This document shows positions 34,999 to 46,411 of a stretch of DNA of 64,000 nt, piece after piece (positions within the stretch are counted from its first letter, which is position 1; each line of letters opens with the position of its first letter). Position numbers and translations under genes: made by a program. The stretch is from Dallia pectoralis (taxonomy: Eukaryota > Chordata > Actinopteri > Esociformes > Umbridae). The notes beneath the pieces are model-generated. The model was not told the DNA's origin and did no database searches. It worked only from the letters and a program-made list of their open reading frames with translations. The stretch spans positions 10,790,707 through 10,854,706 of the forward strand of contig CM055736.1 of assembly GCA_029465975.1 (NCBI GenBank), given 5' to 3'.

Positions 34999-36176
34999 CA
35001 ATGTAAAGAAAGCTTGTGTTGGCCTGACCCTGAGGTCCTGTCTATGTTAAGCAATGCTGTGCTATATGCGATTTGTCGTTGGACAAAATACAATTAGTAT
35101 AGCTCAAGTGTAATATAGAAGAAGATTGTGTTAGATAACCGGTATTGGAGATTCTGAAACTAGTCCATATTTAGTCAGACGTCGAATGCAATAGTTACGC
35201 GTGCGTTCTCAACCTCGTTCACCCAGAGCCCTCTGCATTTTGGGAAATGGCTATCGTAATTGTCTTTTTTATTACACCACCGGTATCATTTATTTGAATT
35301 GAAAGGACCTAGAAACATACTGTTGCTTTAGGGAAATTAATCCTGCCACGGCACTTAATTTAAAAACACATTATGACTTTTAACTGTATGCTACATTTTA
35401 GTGATAATATTAGAGATAATAACACAAATTAAAATAAGAACAATAAATCATATTTGTAATACTTAGAATCTATATTTGTTTTGTATAAAATGTGAAAATA
35501 TTCGCCTTCACAGAAAGTTATTAGATCAATTGATAGCAACAGCCAAACAGACTAAAAAAATACTTTTCCGTTTTATTTTCTAATTTTTAGAACGTTTAAA
35601 ATGTCAGCGAAATTTTTTTATATTATAACTATATTAGAAATTACAAAAACAATCTTTAAAATCGCATGAAACAAATGGCACCCTAGACTAGACTTTTGCA
35701 GCTATGGTTCAGTTTTTACTTAGCCTTCAGCGTGTCTGCCGTGTCAAGCGATTATCTCAGAACTGCTGGCTCAGCCATCGCCCACTAATGAAGTCAGAAC
35801 GTTAAAAGAAATCCGCACAGTAAGTTCATAACGCATCAATACAACCACCTCACTAACTTGCAACATATACTGTTTCAGATGCATGTGGTGTAGGGATATC
35901 AAATTCCAGTTTCAGGTGATAAGGCCTGAATTAAGCACTGGGCGCTGGTAAATATTTGATCCTGTGTGGATTGTATGTGAGTGGTTAAGGTCATTCAGAG
36001 CCATATTAAACGACCCGGACATCAATTATTCAGTGACATAAGGATAAAAAAAACATAAGAAATATAATGCAGTATTGTTTTGCAAGAATGTGTCAAATAA
36101 TTAACACAAAAATATTTAGAGCATACAGACAGAAATCTACAAAATATCTAAATTAATGTCAATATTAGCATAGAGC
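34999..36176. other. AT-rich unique sequence
   Basis: No exon, RNA gene or transposon motif recognised. Confidence 0.55.
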
Positions 36177-36290
36177 AGTGAGAACCAGTGAGAACCAGTG
36201 AGAACCAGTGAGAACCAGTGAGAACCAGTGAGAACCAGTGAGAACCAGTGAGAACCAGTGAGAACCAGTGAGAACCAGTGAGAACCAGTG
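36177..36290. repeat. Perfect 10-bp repeat, 11 copies
   Basis: AGAACCAGTG is repeated 11 times without any change at 36181-36290, preceded by a partial CAGTG. The lack of any variant implies very recent expansion. Confidence 0.98.
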
Positions 36291-36536
36291 AGTTATGACT
36301 GTGACCTGGTCCTAGTGTCTTGTGTCTTTAATAAAGGGCCGGAGCAGTGTGAGGTGGAACAGACTACCGACAGACTTGATGGAGCCTAGCAGAGGGGAAC
36401 AGAATGAAGCCTGATGACAAGCACTCTGATCTGGGGCCGTTCCTGTAGACCAGGGGCACCCAGCCGACCAGCCGCCATGCTGTAACCCAAAACACACACA
36501 GGAACACCACCCCCCACCCACACATTATGTGGGCGC

Positions 36537-36538
<2 letters not shown>
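36291..36538. other. Unique sequence
   Basis: Nothing recognised. Confidence 0.5.

Positions 36539-36585
<47 letters not shown>
36539..36585. repeat. (AC)23 microsatellite
   Basis: Pure AC run. Confidence 0.98.
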
Positions 36586-36586
<1 letters not shown>

Positions 36587-36977
36587 CTCTAAAACACAGC
36601 AGTTGACACACACGTCTTTCTCTCTGAGTAAGGACCAGACTGGAGAGACTGACATTTTAACGGTATCAGGTGGTTGGTACCAAAAAGAACTATTCTCACT
36701 ATGATTCACTCGTTTCATAATCAGAATATGGTTTGATCACAATGCCTAGTATTGATTTTCTAGGAAGGTCAGTCAATTCATGTTTTGCGCTATAAGTAGA
36801 CTATATGAATAAATAAGTCTCACAATAAATATTGAAAAATTAAAAGAACATCTTAAAACTGCTTTCTGAATGATTATGAAGAAAAACCATATTTAAAGAC
36901 ACAGATTGAGTAGGTGGTCATTAGCAGAAAGTAAACTCTCTGAGACTCCAGTGTTCTCTCCCAGCTGGCGGTGTTGA
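36586..36977. other. Unique sequence
   Basis: No feature recognised. Confidence 0.55.
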
Positions 36978-37487
36978 CCTTAAGCGACAGCTGCCCTAAA
37001 CGACAGCGGCCCTAAACGACAGCAGCCCTAAACAACAGCGGCCCTAAACGACAGCAGCCCTAAACGACAGCGGCCCTAAACGACAGCGGCCCCAAACGAC
37101 AGCGGCCCTAAACGACAGCGGCCCTAAACGACAGCGGCCCCAAACGACAGCGGCCCCAAACGACAGCGGCCCCAAACGACAGCGGCCCTAAACGACAGCG
37201 GCCCTAAACGACAGCGGCCCTAAACGACAGCAGCCCTAAACGACAGCGGCCCTAAACGACAGCGGTCCTAAACGACAGCGGCCCTAAACGACAGCGGCCC
37301 CAAACGACAGCGGCCCCAAACGACAGCGGCCCCAAACGACAGCGGCCCTAAACGACAGCGGCCCTAAACGACAGCGGCCCTAAACGACAGCGGCCCCAAA
37401 CGACAGCGGCCCCAAACGACAGCGGCCCTAAACGACAGCGGCCCCAAAACGACAGCGGCCCCAAAACGACAGCGGCCCTAAACGACA
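36978..37487. repeat. 16-bp minisatellite, about 32 copies
   Basis: Unit CCCTAAACGACAGCGG, with common variants CCCCAAA in place of CCCTAAA and GCAG in place of GCGG. The last copies carry CCCCAAAA with one extra A. Each unit contains the CCCTAA word found in telomeric repeats, but embedded in 16 bases, so it is not a telomere array. The minus-strand frame rich in Arg-Leu-Gly-Pro-Leu-Ser-Phe is its translation. Confidence 0.97.
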
Positions 37488-38396
37488 ACTCTGTGGGCTT
37501 GTCATGAGTACGGCTGGGGGACAATAAGAACCTGGGACACACGCACAGAAGCAGAGGGCAAAACACCACACAGGCACAAGGTCTCTTCAAAGGAAGTACA
37601 CCTAGTGTGATTACTGTAACTCCCTCAGCTCTGTTGTGTTCTGCGGTTTGATGACTCACATTCTACTGAATATCACCCATTGTGACATGTCGAGAAAAAG
37701 ACAATTAAAGTCAGATCAAACACTCGTCAAAATGGGTCGGTGGCACTTCCTTTTCCGTGGACATCCAGACTCGCTAAGACGGGGGAAGCCGCACGGAACG
37801 CGGGTATAAACAAGAGGAATAATAATCTCACGCATGAGATTAATTGGATTAATTAGGGCTTCATTAAATCGGGGAAAATGTGTACCGAAAGTGCTTCATC
37901 CAGACATAACATGAGTGTCTTCCTCTTCGGTACCATGGCGACACGCGGCGTGCTGCTGTGTTCCTCCGAGCTGCACAAGAGAGCTGCAGCAGAACAAAGT
38001 AAATGTGACTGCAAACTCACAGACGGCCACGGAGGAGAAATACCGGATAAGAAAGGGTTACACCGTCAACCTCTTGACGAGGTTAGACGATGTAGTCCAC
38101 ACGTGCCCGATACAAATGCGTAGAAAGTTGGAGGGTGGGTAACCATCGCCTTTTGTTTTGTGGTGCATGCAAAGACAAGCTTCTGCAACAGTGTGAGTGC
38201 CCTAAGCTTTGCCTGACCTCAAACAAGTATCTCATCATCAAGACCCTCATTGGCCTCGCAGTCAACAGTACCTTATCTATGCATCATTTTCCATTTACGA
38301 AACCAACCCTCTCTCTCTCTTTCTCTTTTCTCTACATCTATTGCAAACACAATATTTTTTCCACTGTTAATGTTCAACCCGACGGAGTTAAAAAAT
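37488..38396. other. Unique sequence with a candidate homeodomain site
   Basis: No exon recognised. The part at 37820-37870 is rich in ATTA and TAAT words. Confidence 0.5.
37841..37851. promoter_or_regulatory. P3-type homeodomain palindrome with overlapping K50-type site
   Basis: TAATTGGATTA fits TAATYNRATTA, the dimer site of paired-class homeodomain proteins. It also contains GGATTA, the core preferred by Otx/Pitx-type (Lys50) homeodomains, and runs directly into ATTAATTAG. Binding is inferred from motifs only. Confidence 0.3.
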
Positions 38397-38416
38397 GTAT
38401 ATATATATATATATAT
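38397..38416. repeat. (TA)10 microsatellite
   Basis: Pure TA run after an A-rich leader. Confidence 0.96.
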
Positions 38417-39203
38417 CCAGGAAGATGAATGGGAAGAAGCTGCCCAGGATGTTGTCCAAGTACAATCTAGCACCAATATAGTCCCAATGCTTATTTGTAA
38501 CGTTCAGGGTGTAAATACAGGTTTACAAAGACTACAATGTACAGAGCAACAGTTTGTGGAAAACGGTCCTGTAGGAAGTGGTTAAAGAAACTAGAGTAGA
38601 ACACGGTTTTCAATGGGGTGATGGAAATGACGGCAAGAACGACACATAATCTCCACACTCAATTGTATCTTTCACTCTACTGTATATTGATTTATAGATT
38701 CATAAAATTGCTGAAATTGATAGTTTACAAAATAATTTACACGAGACGAAGCAACAGTGTTGCAATAATACTTATTTTGAGTCCAATCCAAGAGTCCTAT
38801 TTAAAACAGAAAAACGGGTTAACGAAGCAGTGTCTGTGAGAACTTTTCTCCCCGTCGCAAAGTCGTCCGAAAAAGGGAAGCGGTAAAAGTAGATAAGGTC
38901 TATTCAGAAACACAACGTGAGCTTCCCTGAGAAAGAAACGTTGGAAGTGAATATGGGAGTTTCTCGAGTTGCAGCCTTTCGTCTTCCTGCACAAAGAGGA
39001 GCAGGGAGTTTGAGCATCCTCAAACAGCCAGATAAGAGAGCTGGGCCTGGTGAGGTAGAGAAGGACTGGGGGTGTATTCACAGACCGGGTCACCCGAAAT
39101 GCTCCGCTGGACAAATGTCTGATACACATCTACAGTCTTTAGTCTCTCCCCACCTGACTCTCATCCTGACTGACAGGCTTGCGTGGGAAGTGAGAGTGCG
39201 CGA

Positions 39204-39204
<1 letters not shown>
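38417..39204. other. Unique sequence
   Basis: Open frames such as 38917-39366 have no recognisable domain and run into the GT repeat. No gene called. Confidence 0.55.

Positions 39205-39230
<26 letters not shown>
39205..39230. repeat. (TG)13 microsatellite
   Basis: Pure TG run. Confidence 0.97.
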
Positions 39231-39234
<4 letters not shown>

Positions 39235-39380
39235 ACAGTGCATGTTGTTGTTCGCATTTATTCAAATCGGCTCAGAATGGTCCGAATAGGTACACATTTG
39301 TTTTCCTTCAAGACAATTCAAAACCCGTCAGTTTGTCTAATGAGCAGTTGCTTTGAACACAAATGACAGGAACGACAGAG

Positions 39381-39458
39381 CAGATGGTACGGTCCTTTAG
39401 AGTGATCAGATGGCACGGTCCTTTAAAGTGATCAGATGGTACGGTCCTTTAAAGTGAA
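39381..39458. repeat. 26-bp tandem repeat, 3 copies
   Basis: CAGATGGTACGGTCCTTTAA plus AGTGAT begins at 39381, 39407 and 39433. Copies differ at TTTAGAGTG versus TTTAAAGTG and at GGTACGG versus GGCACGG. Confidence 0.95.
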
Positions 39459-41173
39459 CACTGCTACGGCGAGCGAGGGCACCTGCACCCGGCTTCCTAG
39501 CGTAGCATTATGAAAGCGCTCGGTCATAAAAGCTGACATTTGACATGGAAGAGGTGCCGACGGCTCGCAGCCTCCCCTGTGTTTCCTGAGGACCGTCAGA
39601 TGTGTGAATGCTGTTGAACCCACCCCGCCGTGACGGTCTTTCAACCTACTTGGTGAAACAAAAAAATGCTCCGTTCTTGTTTACCTTCAGAAAAACATGA
39701 ATTTGTTTAAAATAGGGCCCTGAGCGTAATGCACTTATTACAATTCAAAGCTAACAATATATAATAACATTTCCTGTTCAATGAACAACCCAGAACTAGA
39801 AAAGAACAGTTTACAAGTTTGCTTAGTTATTACAAAGCAAAACATAAAACAGGCTTTCCTAAGATTTAACTGACGTCAAGTCTCAATTCGTCCTTATTTT
39901 CACTTTTCATTATCCACTGAACCACAACAGGGCCTAATCTAGGTCAACGGTGACTTCCTGTTCACTCTCAAACCAACCAACACCTGGGCAGTTTATATAA
40001 TCACATCACATAGAGCCAGAGTCTACCCAATTACACTGTCACATCAGCAGGCCAACCGTCTTCATCCAATGAATGTCCACTCCGGACCAGTTTAGTTACT
40101 AAAGACAAGCCTCTACATGCATGAGTGTTATTGTCTGTGTGTGTATGTGTGTGTGTGTGTCTTGTAACTGCCACTTCCTTCTCCTCACAGCCACAAATAT
40201 ATTATTGAGCTTGATGCTAACTTGAGGCTAAGATTTAAACGCAGCCAAACAAGCATATGGATTTCTCTAATTTGCTTAATTTAAAGTTTACTCGAGAAAT
40301 GTGCAATAGTTTTAATTAAACAAAGCCCCCGCGTCTGTCTTTTCTTATTTACAGTGAAATCATAAAAATCCAAGGGCTTACCTTTGCATTTCTATAGTGT
40401 TAAAGGGGAAATATAAACAGCCCTTTCACCAGGCATCCACAAACAAAAACAGAGAAAGTGCAAACTATTCAAATAATTTAAGGGCTTCAATAAAACCCTA
40501 AACTCCACACACAGAGTAGATTAGAAACAGCAGTGCTTGGCGTAGATTTTTTGACACCTTTACAGGCCTCCCCTTTTCACAGTAAATAACACTTGACGAC
40601 CCTGGACCAATTCAGAGAATAAAATCACAGCAATGAGAACGCAGAAATATCGATGCAAATATTCTGGTGAAGTTTCCAATGTTTTTGGGCTTGATGTGGG
40701 TTCCTCAGCCGACTGAGGGAGAGATACACAGAGAGCAGTGGGAAGACAAAATGGTTCCTAGAACAAAACCATGACAGCGATATTAGGGGGCGAAGGCAAA
40801 TACAGTCAAAGTAATCTTCACTTATTTCTCTCGCTCTTTATCGCTACGCAAACTCCTACACACTCTCAGAGGCTGCGTGATCTAAGTGAGCGCTGCAGTC
40901 AGACTGAGAGTGAACACGAGTAACAAATTCAGAGAATTATGTCTCTCACTCTCGTGTTTCCAATTGAATAATTTCCAAAATGTACAAAAATTGTCATTTT
41001 GAGAACGAGAAAACCCATCGAATATCAAAAGGCTCTCTAAGAATTACATCCTCACAAATACAAGGAAATATCAACGGTGGAAAACAAATTATGCACGTTC
41101 ACGTTGACAACACACGAGTAGTAAAAGGACATTGTGGCCAAACAAGTACATGCAAACGATTACTGTCAACGCA
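39459..41173. other. Unique sequence, 1.7 kb without a gene
   Basis: Short GT run at about 40135-40160. AT-rich overall, with no exon or transposon recognised. Confidence 0.55.
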
Positions 41174-41199
41174 AACACACACACGCGCACACACACACC
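41174..41199. repeat. CA repeat with CG interruptions
   Basis: CACACACACGCGCACACACAC-type run, with scattered CACAC words continuing to about 41260. Confidence 0.9.
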
Positions 41200-42430
41200 C
41201 AGACAAACTTGCATGCGTGCACATCCATACACACAAACAATATAAAACCACACACCCGGACCTCCAGAGAGTCTCAATAGAGGCATAAACAGACAGTGTG
41301 TCCGTTATACCACTCTTCCCACCACGCGCGCCTGGAGGTATACGGTAGAAGCCAGAGGAACCCAAACGCCTCTCCCCCACAGCGAGTGCTCAGGTCTGGG
41401 TGTGGTTTTTCCACGGGGGCCTGAGACCTGGGCCCTGTGGTCAACCCTTAACTTCCTCCACATGCGGAGTTATGCGCGTTACCGTGGCAACCCTCACCTG
41501 CACTGCACCTGGCGCCTTGGCTCAGTCGCCCGGACGATAACGCGCTGTAACCGTTGTCTGTCGAGCACCCGGGAGACAGCACGACGCGCGGCCATTTATG
41601 TAACCGTGTCCTCACCACCCGGGGAAAGACACAGACAGACGCGCACACAACTGGATAATAACTGTCATTCTAATTAGAGCACTAAAAAGCCCTCACAGGC
41701 AAATCTGTTCTAAACGACGGGCCTGTCACAGAAATGCTCCAGTCAAAGGTCAGCTTCACGAACGTTACCGAACACCCAGCAGTTCACGTGCGCTACTCGG
41801 TTTTTGATTTGTACCCGAGCAAAGACTCTTTCATGTCAAGTTTCCACATTACCTAGGTTATGCAATTCACAATACCGCAATGCATGCGCCCAACTGCACT
41901 CCAACCCAGCCTCCTATGCCAGTCAGTCACCCCTCTGGCTCCGCCAACGGGTCTGTTCAAACCGCAACCACATTTGTCTCATGCCGCCACGGCAGACCCG
42001 AGTGGGCACCATAAAAGAATAACCTCTCCTCATTCTACCACAATTATAAAAAAGATAGCATCTGTATTATTCTGTGAAAGTGGAAATGAGCGGAGGGAAG
42101 GAGAGACGGGCCGGGGGCGCGGACTGAGCGGCGTCTCAGAGGGGACCGGAGAAAGGCTGCAGCCCTGAAACAAAGTGAAAGGGACGGACAGAAACCCAGG
42201 GTTTGAATTAATTGAAGGGAGAGAAGAGAGGAGATGCTGAGAGGCTGATAAGGAGAACGCTCGCGATCTGCTCTACATATCCTTCCGCTCGGCTCGTTTC
42301 ACTAGTCTCGGTGAGATGTTGATATCCTCGGCCTCCATCAGGTGACGGTATAAAGCTTTAACCAGAGAAGGGCACTATCCTGTTGAGAAAGTAAATTGAC
42401 GGTTTTCCCCCTTTTAGAGGTCACACTACA
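41200..42430. other. Unique sequence, CpG-rich in parts
   Basis: CpG density is raised at about 41320-41600 and 42090-42150. No exon recognised. Confidence 0.55.
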
Positions 42431-42612
42431 CGGCAGGCAGACAGACAGACAGACCGACAGGCAGACAGGTAGACAGGCAGACAGGCAGACAGGCAGACAG
42501 ACACAGACCGACAGGCAGACAGGCAGACAGGGAGACAGACACAGGCAGGCAGGCAGGCAGACACAGACAGACACACGGACAGACAGGCAGGCAGACAGAC
42601 ACAGGCAGACAA
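42431..42612. repeat. (CAGA/CAGG)n tetranucleotide tract
   Basis: About 180 bases of GCAGACAG and GCAGGCAG words with ACACAGAC interruptions. The Cys-Leu-Ser-Val-rich minus frames and Arg-Gln-Thr-Asp-rich plus frames are its translations. Confidence 0.95.
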
Positions 42613-43128
42613 ACAGGCCAGACCTCCACACTATACTGCAGGCAGGACATCTGCTCTTGATATCCGCCCCTGTGTGTTCCACAAAGTGGACTTTCCCTCT
42701 CCGAAGTCTGACTGTTGAACCTGGTCATCACATGCCGGGGACAATTCCACCTCCAAACGGGCCTCGAAAAGGGCCTCGTTTATCCAACCGTGCCAGTCAA
42801 GGGTCTGGGAGCGAGAACTTTGAAAAGCATTTCTAGTCTGGTTCTGGAACTTGACACATCTATATCTAAACTTTCTTTATAAAATCACTAAGAAACTGGA
42901 AACAAAATGAGATGTAACAAATAGAATAAGACAAAACAAAACAGAAAACGGAGTTTGACACAGTTAAAAAAGTATAACAACACCAAATAAAGACAGGTTC
43001 GTTACTCTTTGCTGACAGAAACGTTTGAAAGACTTTGTTAGTCTGGCAGTTTTTTATCAAAAGGTAAACTAGCCTGAATAATAAAACACCCAAAACTGAC
43101 TCTGCATAACTTTCAAGTGTCCTTGTAG

Positions 43129-43133
<5 letters not shown>
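42613..43133. other. Unique sequence
   Basis: No feature recognised. Confidence 0.55.

Positions 43134-43164
<31 letters not shown>
43134..43164. repeat. (AT)n microsatellite
   Basis: Pure AT run of about 31 bases. Self-complementary, so able to extrude as a cruciform. Confidence 0.97.
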
Positions 43165-43169
<5 letters not shown>

Positions 43170-43983
43170 CGATCATTCTGCTCGCATGATTTGCAATTTT
43201 AGCATGTACTGAGACGCCTCCTATTTTTTCTTTAATAACACTGCAATCTTAACCCACTCGTCAACCTCGTCACATTTCGTTCCACGGTCAGCATACATAA
43301 AAAGGAATCAAACATTTAAATCCATCCAATATGATTTATAACCGGTAAAATTGTAGATATGAAATTGGCTGTGGAATATCTGAGGGAGATGTCATTAGTT
43401 ATTTGTGAAAGCCGAGTCTGATACAGTGGCAGACAGAGACGGCTCCCACCTAAACACACCTATGAAACGGCCCCAATAAAACACCTAGAGCAGTGATTGG
43501 GATCTCACTCATATTCTCTCGTCAGTAAGATGAATGCTTTCTGAGAGGAGGGATGAGAGAGGAGACAGAGTTTTAATAAATCCTGCTTCCATCACGCTTC
43601 CTCCCGCAGACACGCCGCCGCTCCTTCCTGCGGGCCCCGCTTGACATCTGCATTTATTTAAAGACAGTTTGATAAATTAATTTGGTTTTATCGGTCAGGA
43701 ATACATTCAGAGACGAATTGATTTTGACTGAAAGCGGGGGGGAATGGTACCGGCGTACGAAAGAGAAAGAGAGTATTGCGTTTTATTTATCATATTTTTT
43801 CTTGAAACGGGAGCGGTGGGAAGGCACGTCTTAGCTCTTCGTGCTTGAATAACAGCATTAGCTGGGCTGTGAGTGTCATGGGGTTAACGCCGTTGATGAT
43901 TTTATTCAACTTCAATGTAAACAATGGGGTGGGTTTGGGAGAATGCCTGGGTCAGGTTAGGGCCACTTACATTTGAAAAATTT
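43165..43983. other. Unique sequence with a candidate regulatory block
   Basis: The part at 43565-43740 shows a GC-rich half followed by GCATTTATTTAAAGACAG and TAAATTAATTTGG words. This is complex, non-repetitive DNA of the kind often seen in vertebrate conserved non-coding elements. No exon seen. Confidence 0.3.
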
Positions 43984-44010
43984 TAATATATAATATATAT
44001 ATATGTATAC
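43984..44010. repeat. (TA)n microsatellite, interrupted
   Basis: AATATATAATATATATATATG-type run. Confidence 0.93.
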
Positions 44011-44679
44011 ATAAGACTTGTGTATTGTCTCCAAGAAAAATGAAAGAGTATTGTGCAATTAAATATGCCTGAGGTTATGCAACAGAATAAAAGCACAAGA
44101 GCCTTTCGCAGTAAACGGCTGACCACTTTCGTGCGGCTCAATTCTGAGAACGTACTTGGCGCTGGAACTACGTGTTCACACGGGTTCCGTAACGCAACAG
44201 GGGAACAGCGTTTCGATAAGACCAAATTCTACAGCCGGAAGGACAGATCAGATAGCAGGCCGCTGGCTTTACGCACATGTACTCTAATGGCACGCATTTG
44301 CATTCAGACGCTCTGGGCACAAATACGGTTTAATAGTCGGACACGCGACGGGCTTTCAACTTATCTGGCGAACGGTTGCAACGTGTCGCCTGGCGACCGG
44401 CCGGTATTAATGCCCTTCTGCGGACGGTGTGTATATACGAATGCACGATATCGAGAGTTTCTTCAAATCTAAAATCCCTTCGCACAAATTAGTTCAAAAT
44501 GGACTCACACTAAGTGTGAGATCACTGATAAGGCCGCCTTCATTTGGGTTAACTGTTTGTGCGCGATGGGACACGTGGAGGCTTCTTATCGTTCATACGA
44601 CGACGCATTATCTGAGTCTGTCATCGCTTACATGCTGCATGAGGAAAAAAGAGAAAAAGACAGAAAGGGTGATAAAAAT
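44011..44679. other. Unique sequence containing an unrecognised 139-codon open frame
   Basis: The plus frame 44053-44472 is the longest open frame here that is not driven by a tandem repeat. Its translation has no domain, signal peptide or membrane segment that I recognise, and no splice sites frame it convincingly. I treat it as chance. Confidence 0.4.
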
Positions 44680-44702
44680 CACACACACACACACACACAC
44701 AC
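44680..44702. repeat. (CA)n microsatellite
   Basis: Pure CA run of about 11 units. Confidence 0.95.
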
Positions 44703-45021
44703 CACATGCATGTGCAACTGTCCGAGATCTCGCCCATGTTTGCAAATGTGAAACACAGGCCTGACAACCAAAGATAGAACATTTGGTTGTTTCTGAAAAC
44801 ACACTAGAAGGCTTTTATTATATCACTGTAACTGTTGAGCACGAAAGACCTGTTTTGCAGAGCCACTCCCGGAGCCTATTTCTTCTGAAAACCCCAATTA
44901 ATCAAACTTGACAAATTAAACAAAGATTTATTAGTGATTTACTTGACCTAGTTCTATTATTTTGAATTATATAATGTTTTTGGAAGTTTTTTTTAAGAGA
45001 ATCGTGTGTGGAATTCAAACA
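44703..45021. other. Unique sequence flanking the Tc1-like insertion
   Basis: AT-rich. No gene recognised. Confidence 0.5.
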
Positions 45022-45023
45022 TA

Positions 45024-46409
45024 CAGGGAAGGAGGAAACTATTTGATCTCCTTTTGAACATTTGCCCACAGACAAAGACATTAACAGTCTATAATTTGAA
45101 TGGTGGTTTTCTATTTGAACAGTGAGCGACAGAATAACAACCAAAAAGTCCAGAGTAACGCATGTTAAATACGTTATAAATTGATTTTGCATTATACTGA
45201 AATAAGTATTTGACCCGTTTTCAAAATCAGAGAGGCCAGACGTTTTCTGTAGTTGGCCACCAGGTTTGCTCACATCTCAGGAGGGATTTTGTACCACTCC
45301 TCTTTACAGTTCCACTCCATGTCATTAAGGCATCAAGCTGACGTTTGGCAACTCAAACGTTCAGCTCCTTCCACAGGTTTTCTATGGGATAAAGGTCTGG
45401 AGACTGGCTAAGCCACTCCAGTACCTTAAAGTCTTTCTTCTCGAGCCACTCTTTTGTTGCCTTGGTCGTGTGTTTTGGGTCATTGTCATGCTGGAATACC
45501 CATCCATGACCCATTTTCAATGCCCTGACTGTGGAAGGAGGTTCTCACACGACATTTGACAGAACATGGCCCCATCCATCGTCCCTTTGATGCGGTAAAG
45601 TTGTCCTCTCCCCTTAGCAGAAAAACACCCCCAAAGCGTAATGTTTCCACCTTCATGTTTTGACGGTGGGGATGGTGTTCTTGGGGTCATAGGCAGCATT
45701 CTTCCTCCTCTAAACACGGCAAGTTGAGTTGATGCCAAATAGCTCGATTTTGGTCACATCTGACCACAACACTTTCACCCAGTTCTCCTTTGAATCATTC
45801 AGATGTTCATTGGCAAACTTCAGACGGGCCTGTACATGTGCTTTCTAGAGCAGGGGGACCTTGCGGGTGCTGCAGGATTTCAGTCCTTCCCAGTGTAGTG
45901 TGTTACCAATTGTTTTCTTGGTGACTATGGTTCCAGCTGCCTTGAAGTCATTGACGGGATCCTCCATTGTAGTTCATGATTGAAACACGAGGTGAAATCT
46001 TGCATGGAGCCCCAGACCGAGGGAGATTGACAGTTTGTGTTTCTTCCATTTGCGAATAATCGCACCAACTGTTGTCACCACCTCACTAAGCTGCTTGGCG
46101 ATGGTCTTGTAGCCCATTCCATCCTTGTGTAGGTCTACAGTCTTGTCCCTGACATCCTCGGACAGCTCTTTGGTCTTGCCCATGGTGGAGAGTTCGGAAT
46201 CTGATGATAGATCGCTTCTGTGGACAGGTGCCGTTTATACAGGTAACAAGCTGAGATTAGGGGCAGTCCCTTAAAACAAAATACATTTTTTTTGTTATTC
46301 TGTCTTTCAGCTGTATAAACCGACCAATAAAATTATAGAACGATCATGTCTTTGTCAGTCCGCACGCGTACACAATCAGCAGATGATTAAAACATGTCTA
46401 CCTTCACTG
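45024..46409 (-). mobile_element. Tc1-like DNA transposon, nearly complete, inactive
   Basis: Both ends are visible. The left end reads TA then CAGGGAAGGAGGAAAC (45022 on). The right end, read on the minus strand, is TA then CAGTGAAGGTAGACAT (46411 downward). The terminal inverted repeats can be aligned for about 125 bases (45024-45150 with 46285-46409), sharing GACAAAGACAT, TATAATTT and GACAGAATAACAA. TA at 45022-45023 and 46410-46411 is the Tc1/mariner target duplication. The length is 1386 bp against about 1.6 kb that I recall for intact relatives, so small internal deletions are likely. The transposase is broken (separate entry). Confidence 0.93.
45229..46183 (-). pseudogene. Tc1-like transposase pseudogene
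   Basis: Transposase of the DDE superfamily that would cut and paste the element by binding its terminal repeats in the nucleus. On the minus strand the start is at 46183, and the N-terminus [13 protein letters not shown] with K-T-I-A-K-Q-L is the first helix-turn-helix of the paired-like binding domain. Catalytic motifs are still readable in pieces: W-S-D near 45755, [10 protein letters not shown] near 45640, H-D-N-D-P-K-H-T near 45490 and P-I-E-N-L-W near 45385. Breaks include a stop soon after the N-terminal domain with about 35 bases apparently missing near 45970, a one-base T insertion at 45658-45661 that shifts the frame, and loss of the last residues. Gap sizes are judged against my memory of the family. 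Confidence 0.92.
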
Positions 46410-46411
46410 TA

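Noticed and set aside
36978..37487. Interstitial telomere
   Set aside because: CCCTAA occurs only once per 16-bp unit and is not tandem by itself.
44053..44472. 139-codon open frame in non-repetitive DNA
   Set aside because: No recognisable domain, no convincing splice sites or promoter, and in roughly 64 kb on six frames one such chance frame is not surprising.
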